From Ephemerocybe angulata (Eukaryota > Basidiomycota > Agaricomycetes > Agaricales > Psathyrellaceae), in assembly GCA_013368325.1 (NCBI GenBank), contig JAACJK010000013.1:124001-188000 (forward strand): a stretch of DNA of 64,000 nucleotides, read 5' to 3'. The notes below the pieces were generated by a model that worked only from the letters and a program-made list of their open reading frames with translations, had not been told where the DNA came from and did no database searches. The position numbers were made by a program, and so were the translations under genes. This document shows, one piece after another, positions 1 to 11,084 of this stretch (position 1 is the stretch's first letter; each line of letters begins with the position of its first letter).

Positions 1-292
1 GCTGCCAGGCCTCGATAGTGACCTTTAGTTTACATTTCTCGGTCACAGGCTTGCGTGGAGTGAGTGGGAGCTAATGATGCGATCCCTATCCGGAGTCCAT
101 AACTCTCCACTACTAGTCATTAAGCGCCCGGCTGGTGTCCGGGCCCTGGACTTCATCTTACACGCCATTGGGCTCATCCTGGATGAGCTCTCCCAACTTC
201 CAAGGTATGGACCGGTACATTTGATTGAGGGTGGTAATCATACCAGCTGACTAAATCGCTCAAGAGTAGACAAGGGTTGCAAACTTCTGGGT
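1..292. other. No recognisable gene (left edge)
   Basis: I see no coding region that I can support here. The short open frames have no family features. The right edge of this stretch is the 3' flank of the first oxidoreductase gene, and from about position 262 it belongs to the duplicated segment shared with 4139 onward. Confidence 0.6.
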
Positions 293-2054
293 CTAGGCTG
301 TCTCCTGTGGGCGAACAACCAACTTGACCCCAGAAACCTTCCCATCTTCCATCCTCTTCAGCCCATCGACAACACCATTGAGGCCTCCGGGAAGGACATC
401 GACACGGTTGGGCTACACAAAGACAATTAGAATGTAGTATGGCAGACACCGACTATCACTAACCTTGATGTCCCCATTTTCCAACCATCCCTCGACATGC
501 GGCCATGCTTGTCTCAATAGCTGTACATTCTCCGGGAGAACCTTCATAGATATGACAAGAGAGAATCTCTTGTTCTCCTTGGGTGTCCTCTCCACGAGCT
601 TTGGTTCGGGAACCAGAACTATCGCAAGATGCCCTTCGGGTGCTAAGAGGTCCAGGTTGCGATCCTGCGGCTCTGAGATGGCGTCGTAAATCGCTTTGAT
701 CGGTAGGTCCGTAATCGACTGAATCCACTCCGTCGTCAAGGACTCGTTGCGGTCGAGAACGTGGGTCGCGCCGAGCGACTTGAGATACTCCTCGTGCTTT
801 AAGGACGAGGTGGTGATGATGGGGCTGAAGCCTGAGAGCTTAGCAAGCTGAATAACTGGTAATAGGTTAGACCTTTCCACTCATCACGGCGTCTGGCGAG
901 AGTCTTTCTGACCGAATTGCCCTACAGACGATGACCCTCCAATAATGACGAGGGGTACACCTGCATATTTGCCTTTCCCGGCTTCTGTGACTGGGGGTTC
1001 GAAACCCAGGCCGCGGGGGTAGGCGTTGTATAAGCCAACGTAAGCTGTAGTAAACCCTTTCGGAACAGATGCAGCTTCTTCGTAGGAGATCTTGGAAGGA
1101 ATCTATACAGGGAGAGTAAGATACAGAGGTATCGCCCCTATTGGAGGAATAGCTAGTAACCTTCGCAAGAGTCAGAATATCAGCGGTTGTGTACTCTTGA
1201 AACCCGTTATGCTCGTTTTGATTCGGGACACCTTCGAAGAACCTGGTGGCAGTATTCTTAGCTATCATAACAGGTCTCATGAAAAGCGATGGACTTACAC
1301 CCTATCACCTATCGCCAAATTAGAGACGCCCTCCCCGAGCTCTACCACCTCGCCTGCAACGTCCTGTCCGAGAACAGAGGGGTATATGTCAACTAAACTG
1401 CCGTACGTTTCTGTCTTCTGAACTTTCCAGTCAACAGGGTTGAGCGCAGCAGCATAGATTTTGACGAGAACTTCGCCTTTCTTCGGCTTTGGGACAGGGA
1501 AAGAGGGGGTCACGGCGAAGTTTCCGAACTTCTTCTCGAGTATGAGAGCTTTCTGGATAGTCAATGGGGACATTGCAGTGGGTCTGATTTATAGATATAT
1601 GTTGTTTTTCTCCCCCAATTTATAGCCTCGAGTTCCCGCAGTTGATTGAGCGCTGAGCGCTGATCGAACTCCCACATATGGTTTATAATTGCAGGTTGCG
1701 CCATCGTCGTGGTCAAAGCAGAACCGCGGCGGAACTCGATCCGGAACTGGCATCAGAACCGGAGGTTTGACCCCCCTAATGTGTAGAGGTATGTACATCT
1801 TCCGTATATCTGTCAGCATCGTATTACCAATGCCAGTTCAAGGTGCCGTACCGACGCAACTTACCTTGTAGCGAGGCAGTATTCCAGAGGCCCATCTCTG
1901 TAAGCACTTGCTGCGGCCCGTTTGAGGAAGGGAAAAAATCTCGATGTAAGCGTTCAACGAGCGCTCAATAGATCCTGATTCCTGGGGCTTGTGCCGTGTC
2001 CAGCTGATGATGGCCGATCGCGAAGTCTTCCTTCTTGACCACAACCTCATCTCA
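262..2054. repeat. Segmental duplication, copy A
   Basis: This block aligns in direct orientation with about 4139-5910. It contains a complete oxidoreductase gene with matching introns, its upstream region, and a right end (the run ccacaacctcatctca) that in copy B lies just before the RNase P subunit gene. The left boundary is at aagagtagacaagggttgc in both copies. Small indels lie in the upstream part. The copies are similar enough to line up by eye but clearly diverged, so this is not a very recent event. Copy A lacks the RNase P gene that follows copy B. Confidence 0.85.
293..1573 (-). CDS. MDR-family NAD(P)H oxidoreductase (zinc-independent enoyl-reductase-like), copy A
   Basis: This is a medium-chain dehydrogenase/reductase-like enzyme. 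Five exons give 352 aa: 1299-1573, 1161-1242, 913-1102, 464-855 and 293-412. All introns are GT-AG and the phases close. The N-terminal GroES-like part contains LVKIYAAALNPVDWK, LGQDVAGEVVELGEG and GDRV. The nucleotide-binding fold shows LVIIGGSSSVGQ, whose glycine-rich loop is typical of NADPH-binding MDR proteins. Zinc ligands typical of true alcohol dehydrogenases are not seen, so it is closer to the toxD/trans-enoyl-reductase-like branch. The substrate cannot be told from sequence. The start is the first ATG of the conserved MSP-QKALILE block, also used by copy B. The length is normal for the family. The gene appears intact and has a paralogue with the same exon structure at 4170-5442. Confidence 0.88.
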
Positions 2055-3274
2055 GCGAACAATCAACGAACAATGTCTGCAGACCCCTGAATTTGGGCAA
2101 AATTTGGGCAAGGGTGCTCTGCGCCGGGCCCTTAGCGCTTAGCATTTGCAGTCTACCACGTTTCCCTGAGAGTGGAGGATAGAAATAAGTAGTCCGGGTC
2201 CCTGTCAGTTCGAAGTCATGCTTGCCAATAACAGGGTCCCGGTCTGCCCAGAGGGCCATTGTTTATATAGAGAGTTCAGCACTTTAAGATCCAGTGATCC
2301 CGTAGATTCGTTGGGAACTCAAAGGAACGAGATGCGGAGGGTGTTATGCGTCAGCACAAGGTTAAGCGCCCGGCGCCCATTGATTACCAACTGAGTCATG
2401 CCCTCCGAATCACAGAGAATTGAATGGATGCAGTGTTGAATTGAAGAGCGAGGCGTGTACAGTACCCTCAGCCCCGCGAAGCTTGTACAGGTTGAGATGG
2501 GATTGGAAGCTTAGCCTCGTTCCAGGCAGGCTACGTACTTGGACTTGCAACCCGATTTGCTGTATTGCTACGCACCGATGTGACTTGGAGGTTTTACGTT
2601 TTGTGGCGTTGAAAAGAGGGGTCTGCATGTTCCGGTACGACCGCTGAGTCGTGGATTTTTGGTCTGGCGCTTATGTTGAGGCTATCATTATTCTTTTGAT
2701 ACTCCAAGATGCCGATTGTCGGCCTTGTTTATCGAGAATAAGTGTAGTAGGGTGAGGTAGTTACTACATTCTCCTTGTGCGCTCGCTGTTTGGGACATTC
2801 AGGGTGGCAAGGATGCTTGAAATTTAGGTTAAGCGCCCAACCGATCTTCGGCTGTGTCGCACACGTTCCCCGTAGCCTCCGGATTTCAAACTATAGCTGG
2901 CAGTTTCCCAAACCTTCTTCTCCCTCAAATTCAATCGGTACAGTTTTCACTGCTTGGCTGATCGGAGGGAGGGCACGGCTCGATTTGTAGCTCTGAATAC
3001 TGATACACGCACACCGTCGTGGCGTTTCCTTGAGGTATTTTACGTTTTGGTGCCAAAGGTCCAACTATAGCGCAGTGGCCTTTACGTCCGCATTGTGCAC
3101 TGTGTATGGGGGCGATCGAGAGCACTCGAATTCGAATTTGGCTTTTGTTTAGAGCGGAGCGCTTAAATTTGGCTTAAATACCACTGAGTCCTTCGGAGCA
3201 TCCATCCCATCGAATATCGATTCCAAATCGATTCTGTCTATTCTGTCTACACCTCCTACAAAGCGACGTCTAAC
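2055..3274. other. Intergenic, no supported gene
   Basis: No open frame in this stretch has convincing start, splice or family features. It holds two copies of a short motif taagcgccc (about 2363 and 2830) that recurs elsewhere in the window. The last 150 bases are the likely 5' untranslated region of the gene that starts at 3275. Confidence 0.55.
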
Positions 3275-4009
3275 ATGATAACCGAGCCCATCCCGCCTTG
3301 CATCCAAATTACGCTTGCCGACGAGGCTAAGGTCACCGCACCCGGCGATGATGAACAAGCCCAGCACCAGCAGCCAATTCCAGGCGAAAGCAGCGCCGAG
3401 CAGCAGCAGGCGTACTACGCTGATATGGAGAAGTACTATGGCGACGTCCAGAAGTACTACGCCGAGGTCAAGGAGTACTACCGTGCCCTTCAGCGTGTGG
3501 CTGCAGGAGGTCGTGTTCCATTTTTTCCGGACCTTCCTGCGTCGATGCAGCGACGTCCGCACGCGGTTCCGCAGGCATACATGGGTGGTAGGCAATATCA
3601 GTTTGGTGGTAAGTGTCCCTTCGTGGCTTCAGATTCATTTGGCCTCTTTCGACGCAAATCCTGACATTCGTCCTCACAGGTCCGTCATACGCAAGGCAGT
3701 TTTCCTTTGGGCCTCCAGGGCGGATGCCCCAGTCGTATGGTCCCCCACCTGGCATCAACAGGCAACACCAAGATTACGAACGTGGGGGTAAGCTTTTTCA
3801 CGACTGCGTCCTTGAAGGCGAATGTTCAATGCTGACTGCTGAAATGAATTTCAGTTCCGGCTGGTTTCTCGCAAGCTGGCCTCTCTGGACTTTGCAGTAC
3901 ACCCGGCATACAGTGGTTTCAAGGCGCGAACAACTTTAGTCTAGGTGGATTGTCCCAATATCAATCGTGCTCTTTTGAGAACCCTCCTAGCTCCGAGGAG
4001 AGGATGTAG
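3275..4009 (+). CDS. Hypothetical Tyr/Gln/Gly/Pro-rich protein
   Basis: Three exons (3275-3608, 3680-3787, 3855-4009) give a 198-aa protein. Both introns begin GTAAG, end in AG, and have matching phase. I do not recognise a family. The N-terminal third is rich in Gln and has repeated Tyr-Tyr pairs in a short helical stretch (QQQAYYADMEKYYGDVQKYY). The middle contains MGGRQYQFGG and FSFGPPGRMPQSYGPPPG, a low-complexity Gly/Pro/Tyr segment that is probably disordered. It has no signal peptide or membrane segment. The gene lies between the two copies of the duplicated oxidoreductase segment and has no second copy in the window. Confidence 0.65.
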
Positions 4010-4138
4010 GGCGTAATGCATGAAGGACGAAAGGTCGCGTTCTGGAAGAGATTAGCTAGATACATGCTTCATATGGGAGAATTCGTCTTTGTTATATTTT
4101 CTTTTTCTTTGATCTGTACTTCATGTATACATACGCTT

Positions 4139-5910
4139 AAGAGTAGACAAGGGTTGCAAACTTCTGGGTCTAGGCTGTCTCCTGTGGGCGAACTACCAAC
4201 TTGACCCCAGAAACCTTCCCATCTTCCATCCTCTTCAGCCCATCTACAACACCATTGAGGCCGCCGGGAAGGATATCGACTCGGTTGGGCTACACAAAGA
4301 CAGTGTTAGAATGCACTATGGCAGTCACCGACTATCACTAACCTTGATGACCCCATTTTCCACCCATCCCTCAACATGCGGCCAAGCTTGCCTCAATAGC
4401 TGAACATTATCCGGGAGAACCTTAACAGCCATGACAACAGAGAACCTCTTGTTCTCCTTGGGTGCCCTCTCCACGAGCTTTGGTTCGGGAAACAGAACTA
4501 TCACAAGATTCCCTCCGGGTGCCAAGAGGTCCAGGTTGTGATCCTGCGGCTCTGAGATGGCGTCGTAAATCGCTTTGATCGGTAGGTCCGTAATCGACTG
4601 AATCCGCTCCGTCGTCAACGGCTCGTTGCGGTCGAGGACGTGGGTCGCGCCGAGCGACTTGAGATACTCCTCGTGCTTCAAGGACGAGGTGGTGATGATG
4701 GGGCTGAAGCCTGAGAGCTTAGCAAGCTGGATAACTGGTCAAATAGGTTAGGTTTTCCACTCATCACAGCTTCTGGCGAGCGTCTTTCTCACCGAATTGC
4801 CCTACAGACGATGACCCTCCGATAATGACGAGGGGTACACCTGCATATTTACCTTTCCCAGCCGAAGTAACTGGGGGTTCGAAACCCAGGCCATGGGGGT
4901 GGGCGTTGTACAAACCAATGTAGGCTGTAGTCAAGGCTGTAGGAATGGATACCGCTTCTTCATAGGATATCTTCGAAGGAATCTACACGGGAAGAGTTAG
5001 ATATAAAGAAATCATCCCTATGGGAGGGACAACTAACCTTCGCTAGAGTCAGGACATCAGCTGTAGTGTACTCTTGATAGCCATTATGCTCGCTTTGACC
5101 CAGGACACCTTGAAAAAACCTGGAGGCAGAACTGTCAGCTATCATCAGCCAGGAAAAGCTTTGGACTTACACCCTATCGCCTATCGCCAACTCGGAGACG
5201 CCCTCACCAAGCTCTACCACTTCACCTGCAACATCCTCTCCGAGAACAGAGGGGTATGTGTCGACAAAGCTGCTGTCCACTTCTATCTTCTGGACTTTCC
5301 AGTCAATGGGGTTGAGTGCAGTAGCGCGGATTTTGACGAGAACTTCGCCTTTCTTAGGCTTTGGGACTGGGTAAGAGGGGGCCAAAACGAAGTTTCCGAA
5401 CTTCTTCTCGAGTATGAGAGCTTTCTGGGTAGTTGGGGACATTGCAGTTGGTCTGATTTATGGATATGGACCTATGCTGCTTTTCTGCCCCAATTTATAG
5501 TCTCAAGACCCGCAGCTGATTGAGCACTGGGCGCTGGGCGCGGATCTGTGGAAACTGCCACATATGGTTTATACTTGCAGGTTGCAACATCGTCCTGCAA
5601 TGTGCAGAGGTATGTATATCTGTCAGCATCGTATTACCAATGGCAGTTCAAGATGCCGTGCCGACGCATAAGTACTTACGTTGTAACTATGCAGTTGTTA
5701 CTACAGAGTCTCATCTCTGTAAGCAGCTGCGGCGGCGGCAGCTTGAGCGGGAAAAAACGGGCTGGTCACTCAACGTCGTGGTCCGAGTCAAACGAGCGCT
5801 TAGCAGATCCTGATTCGGGCTTGTGCCGTGTCCAGCTGATGGCCGATCGTTGAAAGTTCAATCAGCGACGCGTACGAAGGCCCTCTTCCTTCGACCACAA
5901 CCTCATCTCA
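4139..5910. repeat. Segmental duplication, copy B
   Basis: Direct repeat partner of about 262-2054. It carries the second oxidoreductase gene and about 470 bp of shared upstream sequence. The homology ends about 25 bp before the ATG of the RNase P subunit gene, so the shared upstream block probably includes part of a bidirectional promoter. Copy A keeps this promoter-like block without the downstream gene. Confidence 0.85.
4170..5442 (-). CDS. MDR-family NAD(P)H oxidoreductase, copy B
   Basis: Five exons give 351 aa: 5171-5442, 5038-5119, 4793-4982, 4343-4734 and 4170-4289. Exons 2 to 5 have exactly the same lengths as in copy A (82, 190, 392 and 120 nt), which strongly supports both models. 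The conserved blocks are LGEDVAGEVVELGEG, GDRVFFQGV, a Gly-rich GGSSSVGQ nucleotide-binding loop, and a C-terminal GVKLVVRP. The zinc-binding residues of classical alcohol dehydrogenases are not apparent. The substrate is unknown. Differences from copy A are scattered substitutions with no stops or frameshifts, so both copies look functional. It is divergent from the RNase P subunit gene at 5935 and probably shares its upstream region. Confidence 0.88.
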
Positions 5911-5934
5911 CCCAGTGAAACGCGTCGAATCGGC

Positions 5935-6828
5935 ATGGGCAAGAAAACCAAAGAAGAGCCAGTCCCCACCATCAACAGTGTTCAGAACCGCGACATCATT
6001 CAGCGACTGAACTACATGTACCAAGCTGGGGCGTTTTTGCAGAACCTCCAGGGACCCATACCCGAGTCGGGGGAGGCTTCGTCTTCGTCTTCTTCAGCAC
6101 CAGCGACTGTCACCACTGTAAGAAGGAAGATAAAGGCGAAGAACGGCAAGAAAAGTGCGAAGAAGATCGTGAGGGAGGTTGGGGTGTTCAAGACGATGGG
6201 CGACTTGGGAAGGTCGTATGTCAGGTCGATGCAGGTCGTTGGGCAGAGGACGACAGTCAAAATGTGTGTATCTCCCAATCTCGTTGCCTTTCCACAACAC
6301 TAAACATTGAACGATGTTATGTGTCTAGGGATCCTTCTATAAAACGAACGATATGCAAAGGATGTCATGTATCCCTGATTCCTGGAGCGACAGTGTCAAC
6401 CCGGGTCGAAAGTGCGTGAACTTTTCAGTTTCTTCGACTCCTCCGCCTTTTTCTAATGCACCGCAGAACTCTCGTCCCATGGTCACGTAGTGGTGTATAC
6501 CTGCTTCAACTGTAAAACGAAGCGCAAGATCCCTGCACCTCCTACAGCCAATGTACCAACTATTCCTTCAAGCTCACCCTCCGACGTCACCCAGACTCTA
6601 ATTGAAGCACCCACTTCCACTGCTACAGACGCTTCACCTACAGAGCACCCCCACATACAAGATATCGCTATGGCCGACCCGGACCTTGTCATCCCGCAGC
6701 AACGAGTTCTAACGAGAGTTCTCAGAAAGAAAAAGAGGGCTCCCATAGCCCGCCAACCTATCTTGTCGGAACGGAAGGATGCAGGGCATGTTTTGTTTAG
6801 AGGGACAGAAAAGCTAAGCGAAGAATAA
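5935..6828 (+). CDS. RPR2: RNase P protein subunit, Rpr2/Rpp21 zinc-ribbon family
   Basis: Three exons (5935-6263, 6329-6411, 6467-6828) give 257 aa. Members of this family bind RNase P RNA and help remove 5' leaders from precursor tRNAs in the nucleus. The N-terminal part (TINSVQNRDIIQRLNYMYQA) is the helical segment typical of the family. A zinc ribbon follows with cysteine pairs C119-x2-C122 (ICKGCHVSLIPG) and C150-x2-C153 (YTCFNCKTKRKIP). The second pair is encoded only after the second intron, so the splice model is supported by the intact motif. The N-terminal Ser-rich/Lys-rich insert and the C-terminal tail of about 100 residues are probably disordered. The start lies in a good context (ggcATGGGC). 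I assign the symbol by family only. Confidence 0.82.
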
Positions 6829-6992
6829 AAACGCATAAAGGAAGGGACAGCGGGTGCTTGAGGGATGAGTCTGTACTCAAATGAACAATCATTTGTTTCT
6901 TCGAGGTGCGTTGGCCAAGATCTCCGGCTCTTCTCGACTCTTATCATCGCCTATCTAGCTCTCCACGCCCGCCATACCCACAATCCGATCTC

Positions 6993-8901
6993 TCAACTCC
7001 CCCCACCTTCACCCAACTCGTTCATAGCTTGCTGTACCTGCAGCTTCTCCATCACAGCTCTATGCAAACTCGACTTCGAATTCCGCGCTTTGGCTTTGGC
7101 TAGATTCTCGGCAATTCCACTTGCAGCTGCGCTTTTTGCGCTGGAAGAAGTTGAAGGTGTGTCGAAGGATTCCATCGGAGGCGGTACGCTTTCCGTAGGT
7201 TTCGCTTTCGCGTTGCTTGCAGTGGTTGGAGGCATGTCTTCTTTGGGGCGGAGGCTGGGTGGTACAATGATTGGGGTTGTGCGAGGGGGAGCTGGCCACT
7301 GTAACGACGTTACCGAGGATATAAGATTGAGAATTGTAGGGAGGGGAAGAAATAACTCACGCCGCGATTTGGCTGGTTGAAGTGAAGAGCTGCCCAGGGC
7401 GGATACTCCTTTTCGAGCTTGATTATATGCTCTTCTAGCAGCTTGAGTCTGGCGAAAAGTGTTCGCGGTTGCGATGGTACTAGTCCAATGCAGTTAGTTG
7501 CTGAATGGCGCCAGTGCACAAGATTGCTCACCAAAACGAACGGCGAAATGGCTCTCAACACTCTTGAGCCGTTCGTCCAACGCAGGGTAGCGAGAAGCCG
7601 TCAACCTCTCTTCGTCCTGAGCTCGTCTTAAGAGCTCTTCAGTGGACAGGGTTCCGATTTCGCTCTTCACACGCGCTTCAGCGGTAGCTTCGTCGGCTTT
7701 CGTCTCTCCCGCCTTCATAGTTCGCGACAGAGGGCCGTCGCCAGTGTTCTTGACAATGTCATATCTGAACTGTTCGTTCCGGTCGATAGATTTCGCGTCC
7801 GTACGCGCACAGGATCCCAGGAGGGTGGGGTCGACGGTCGTTGGTGTATCTGACGTTGCTTCCTGTATTTTCTGTCTGCGCTCAGACATGGAGTAGAGGA
7901 ATTCGGACCGGTTGGACGCGTTGATTTTGGCACGGTTTTTGGCGAGGAGTTGGGATATAGATTTATTGATCTGCAATGCGTGGTGAGGAGATGAACATGA
8001 GAGGAGTAGAGTGAAGACATACAGATGTGGGGGTGCGAGGTACTTCGCCTTCTGCGAGCTTGAGGTAGGTGAGTTTACGGTCTTCGAGGGGTATGCGTGC
8101 GTCCTTGGTTTGGTCGTCTTCGTCAACTGACATCGCGCTGTCGGGATCGTTACTAGTAGGATTCATCTTAAGATACTCTGAAACGCCCTATCAGTGAAGA
8201 TGAGCTCAACACTTCGAGGACGATGAATGACTTGAACTCACCGAGAGTCGCTTTACCAGCGTCTGGAGAGCCTTCGGGATCCTATCCTCTTCCCAATCCG
8301 AGGACATGATAAGCACGTCGCTCTCAAACCCTTTCAAGGTTTCAAACAGCCCCGCTTCATGGAAGAAGTCCTTCAAGGCCTTGTCCCAATGTCGATAGTC
8401 TTCCAAGGGAGGCGGTGGAGTTGGTGGAGGCACCGCTATAGGTCGTACCTGAGCAGCAGGTATCTTCGCTTCCCGTTCCTCCTGTTTGGGAACGAAAGAA
8501 GCGGGTGGATTCGACGGTACTGGGGCAACGTATGAGGGCAGGTGTAGCGCTGAGGTTGCTGTCGTTTGGGTGGGGTAATAGCTCTGGTAGTTGTAATGTC
8601 CCGTCGCCGGCATCGTCGAGCCACTCGAGTACGACATTGTAGACGTCGGATATCCTGACCACTGCATCGCCGGCCAAGACCCATAGTTGTACTGTTGTGC
8701 AACATTCGACCCAGTGGTTGTCCCCGGGTACGTAGTCGAGCTTGTTGGGTTAGAGCTCGATGCAGCCGAAGGTGTTGCATGATAGCCTGGGTGTTGTTGT
8801 GCTGCGAGACCCGGAGTCGTAGACGCGATGTACGACTCGTACTGCCTGGAGGAACCACTCCCGCTGGACTCTGCAGCCGAAGGTGGTGGCCCGTTCGCCA
8901 T
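6993..8901 (-). CDS. Hypothetical Ser/Tyr/Pro-rich protein with helical C-terminal half
   Basis: Five exons give 558 aa: 8242-8901, 8023-8175, 7532-7970, 7361-7479 and 6993-7298. All junctions are GT-AG with closing phases. The first 160 residues are low-complexity Ser/Thr/Tyr/Gln/Pro (for example YNYGSWPAMQWSGYPTSTMS). A better-conserved-looking segment follows (HWDKALKDFFHEAGLFETL, then DVLIMSSDWEEDRIPKAL). The middle is charged and helical (INKSISQLLAKNRAKIN, LFARLKLLEEHIIKLEKEY) and probably forms coiled coils. The tail is Ala/Ser/Lys-rich. I do not recognise the family and make no functional claim. No signal peptide or membrane segment is seen. It could in principle be two genes (a second ATG at 8166), but only about 40 bp would separate them and the splice at 8242/8175 is in frame. 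Confidence 0.68.
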
Positions 8902-9098
8902 GATGGTGGCGAGGGATAAGATTCAAGTGATGATGGGTGCGTGTAGGGTGTGGGCGCTTGCTCTGTACGGCCTTAAAATTACCCGGCGTTTCATTTGGTC
9001 CCCGGATGTTCCCAAGGATTTTCCGCGTTGACTCGAGTCCCTTGTCATCGTTCCACCACCATTATACCCCATATCACCTATCCTACTGCTATAAACTC

Positions 9099-9714
9099 AT
9101 GGAAAATGAAGACCCTCTCTATACCTTTGAATATGACCCTGCTCTGGCCACCAATAACCCAGCACCCATCCAACCAGGTGTCCAAATAGCACGATGGACT
9201 TTCAACAAGCCCAGTGGGCCAAAACGGGTCCGCAAAAAGGCAGATCAAGCAAAACCCAGGAAACCGAAGCCCTACGAACGCCATGAACCTATTCTGGACG
9301 CTTCAGGACTACAGCAGCAGTCCGTGGGGGTGCACATCCTCATTTCCGTCGCCTTCCCCGTCAACCGACAATCTGGCTAGGGACCCACCACAGTCTTCTC
9401 TATTGCTTTCGGCGACCACCTCTGATTATTCTTTCCACAATTACGACCCGGATTCACCATCTTTTGGACGCAGCCAGTCCGTTGGGGGAATGTCCGCGCA
9501 CTCGTCGTTCGCTGTATCTGACGCCATTGTTTCTCCGCTTGCGAACATGAATATTATATCTCAGTCAACTCCTGCACCCAGTCAAGCTCCCTCTAGGTCC
9601 CCCAGAGTGAGCCGGTCACAGAAGCCTTCAAAACTGAGTGTCGTCGAGTCTGTAGTGGACATTTTGAAGGATGCAGGGCTCACCGGGAAACTTGGGAACC
9701 ATTTCCGGCGGTAA
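9099..9714 (+). pseudogene. Probable truncated fungal gene (N-terminal part of a transposon-associated unknown family)
   Basis: Two frames appear to belong together. From the ATG at 9099 a basic stretch reads ARWTFNKPSGPKRVRKKADQ. A second frame to 9714 contains SVVESVVDILKDAGLTGKLG. An intron of about 65 nt near 9315-9380 would join them, but I could not fix the donor. The phrase VVDILKDAGLT resembles, from memory, the N-terminal region of large basidiomycete proteins (DUF6589-like) that continue for hundreds of residues. Here the frame stops just after it, so the gene looks cut short. The family link is recollection rather than proof. Confidence 0.35.
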
Positions 9715-10418
9715 TGCTGCCGCCCAGTGCTGTAAATCGTCGATGTTGGCATTCCTGACCATCTTAAGGGCTTTATCCTTGGCTATTCCGCCAATCCAGA
9801 GCATAGTGGTGAAGGTAGAAGGCAAGAAAAGCGCCCATTCATTGACGCGACGCACTCGTAAATAATTATTTCCCTGCCAAGTCTATATAAGGAGCGAATG
9901 CCATTGCCTTTTGAGTCTACGGAACTTTCCGAAAAGCGGTCCTGCCAAAATTTATATTAAAAATCCAGGTCCCTCTATCGAGGTCGATCCCTCATAGAGG
10001 GATCGGTTACAGGTCTAGGTCTGCACTAGCGCTAGCGATCTCAAATGCGTGGCTGCGACGTCAAGCGGTCTTTCAACATCGGCGACCTCAACTCGAAGTG
10101 TAAACGTCACATTCACTTCTACCACACCCGGCCTTGGGAGTGCTCAGACCAGTCCTATCAGCAATGGCTTGGCTACAGATGCGCCCCTTCCTCCGACGAA
10201 TAACAAAGCGCTCCCAATCTCAGCAAGCTCTCTTCCAGGGGCCCTGGTAGCATTCGCTGTGGTCTCGGTAACTACGTATGCGATCATTCCATGAGCATCT
10301 GTGCACGTAGTGTCCCTTATTTACTTCGCGAAATCAAATGACAGGCAAGGCTAGTTTTTGCTGAAGGTGATTTTTACTGACATTCGAGGAGCACCTGTCT
10401 GACTTCAGTTATACTCAG
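9715..10418 (+). other. Fragments: orphan Ser/Thr-rich tail and intron remnant
   Basis: About 10049-10294 encodes a Ser/Thr/Pro-rich segment ending in a hydrophobic stretch (SLPGALVAFAVVSVTTYAII). This looks like the C-terminus of a GPI-anchored secreted protein, but no in-frame ATG or upstream exon is visible, so it is probably a leftover exon. A short imperfect palindrome around a repeated ccctctat-atagaggg lies at about 9970-10002. From about 10361 the sequence resembles the intron of the F-box-like gene at 11085. Confidence 0.35.
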
Positions 10419-10882
10419 GACATGCGACGAATTTCGACGCCCTGAAGCTCATTCCTCAAATCAAGAGGCTCTGCCTCACCTCCGAAATCTTTCTCCCCGA
10501 TACAGAAGACGAAGGGGAACACCCACGTTTCGGCTTAAGCTACGACCTAGATTTATACCGATCCATCCTGCAAACCCAGCACGAACTGGACGTTCTCGAG
10601 GTCAACGTCGGATTGTCCACATACGACAACTTCACTTCCACGTACGACCTTCCTAGCAAGATACTTCACAACCGCACCGCGTGGAAGGCTTTTGACGAAT
10701 ACCTGACGTCGCCGTTGAGTAGCGACCTTCCAGCGCCGATCGGGATCCATGTCAATGTGACCTGGGGGTCTTCTAAGTCTCACGAGCCTTGGAGCGGCAA
10801 GGAGTACGTCTTCCGGGGAGAACTGCAGCGGGAGATGCGTAGCTGCTTAAAACGAAGTCTGGAGGCGGGGATGGCACTATAA
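10419..10882 (+). pseudogene. Truncated copy of the second exon of the F-box-like gene at 11085
   Basis: The frame GHATNFDAL to LKRSLEAGMAL aligns along its length with the second exon of the neighbouring gene (12014-12498), and about 55 bp of upstream sequence resembles that gene's intron including the acceptor. No first exon precedes it. The copy ends a few codons earlier than the intact gene. It has no start codon of its own and is best read as a relic of partial tandem duplication. The frame is open, so a fusion transcript cannot be excluded. Confidence 0.75.
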
Positions 10883-11084
10883 ACTATACCTGGTACATTT
10901 GAGTACATGTCTACTTGCGCCTGACACTAAGTAGATGGTTTCAGTGAATTCATGAAACGGGAACGATTTCCCACGTGCCCGACTGGGGGTTCAACGTTCA
11001 ACGGCAACGTTCACCGCTCGCCACCCCTTTGCCTTAAGGCAGCCAGAGCTTACTTCCTGACTGTTATATTCTCCCTCCTCGATT

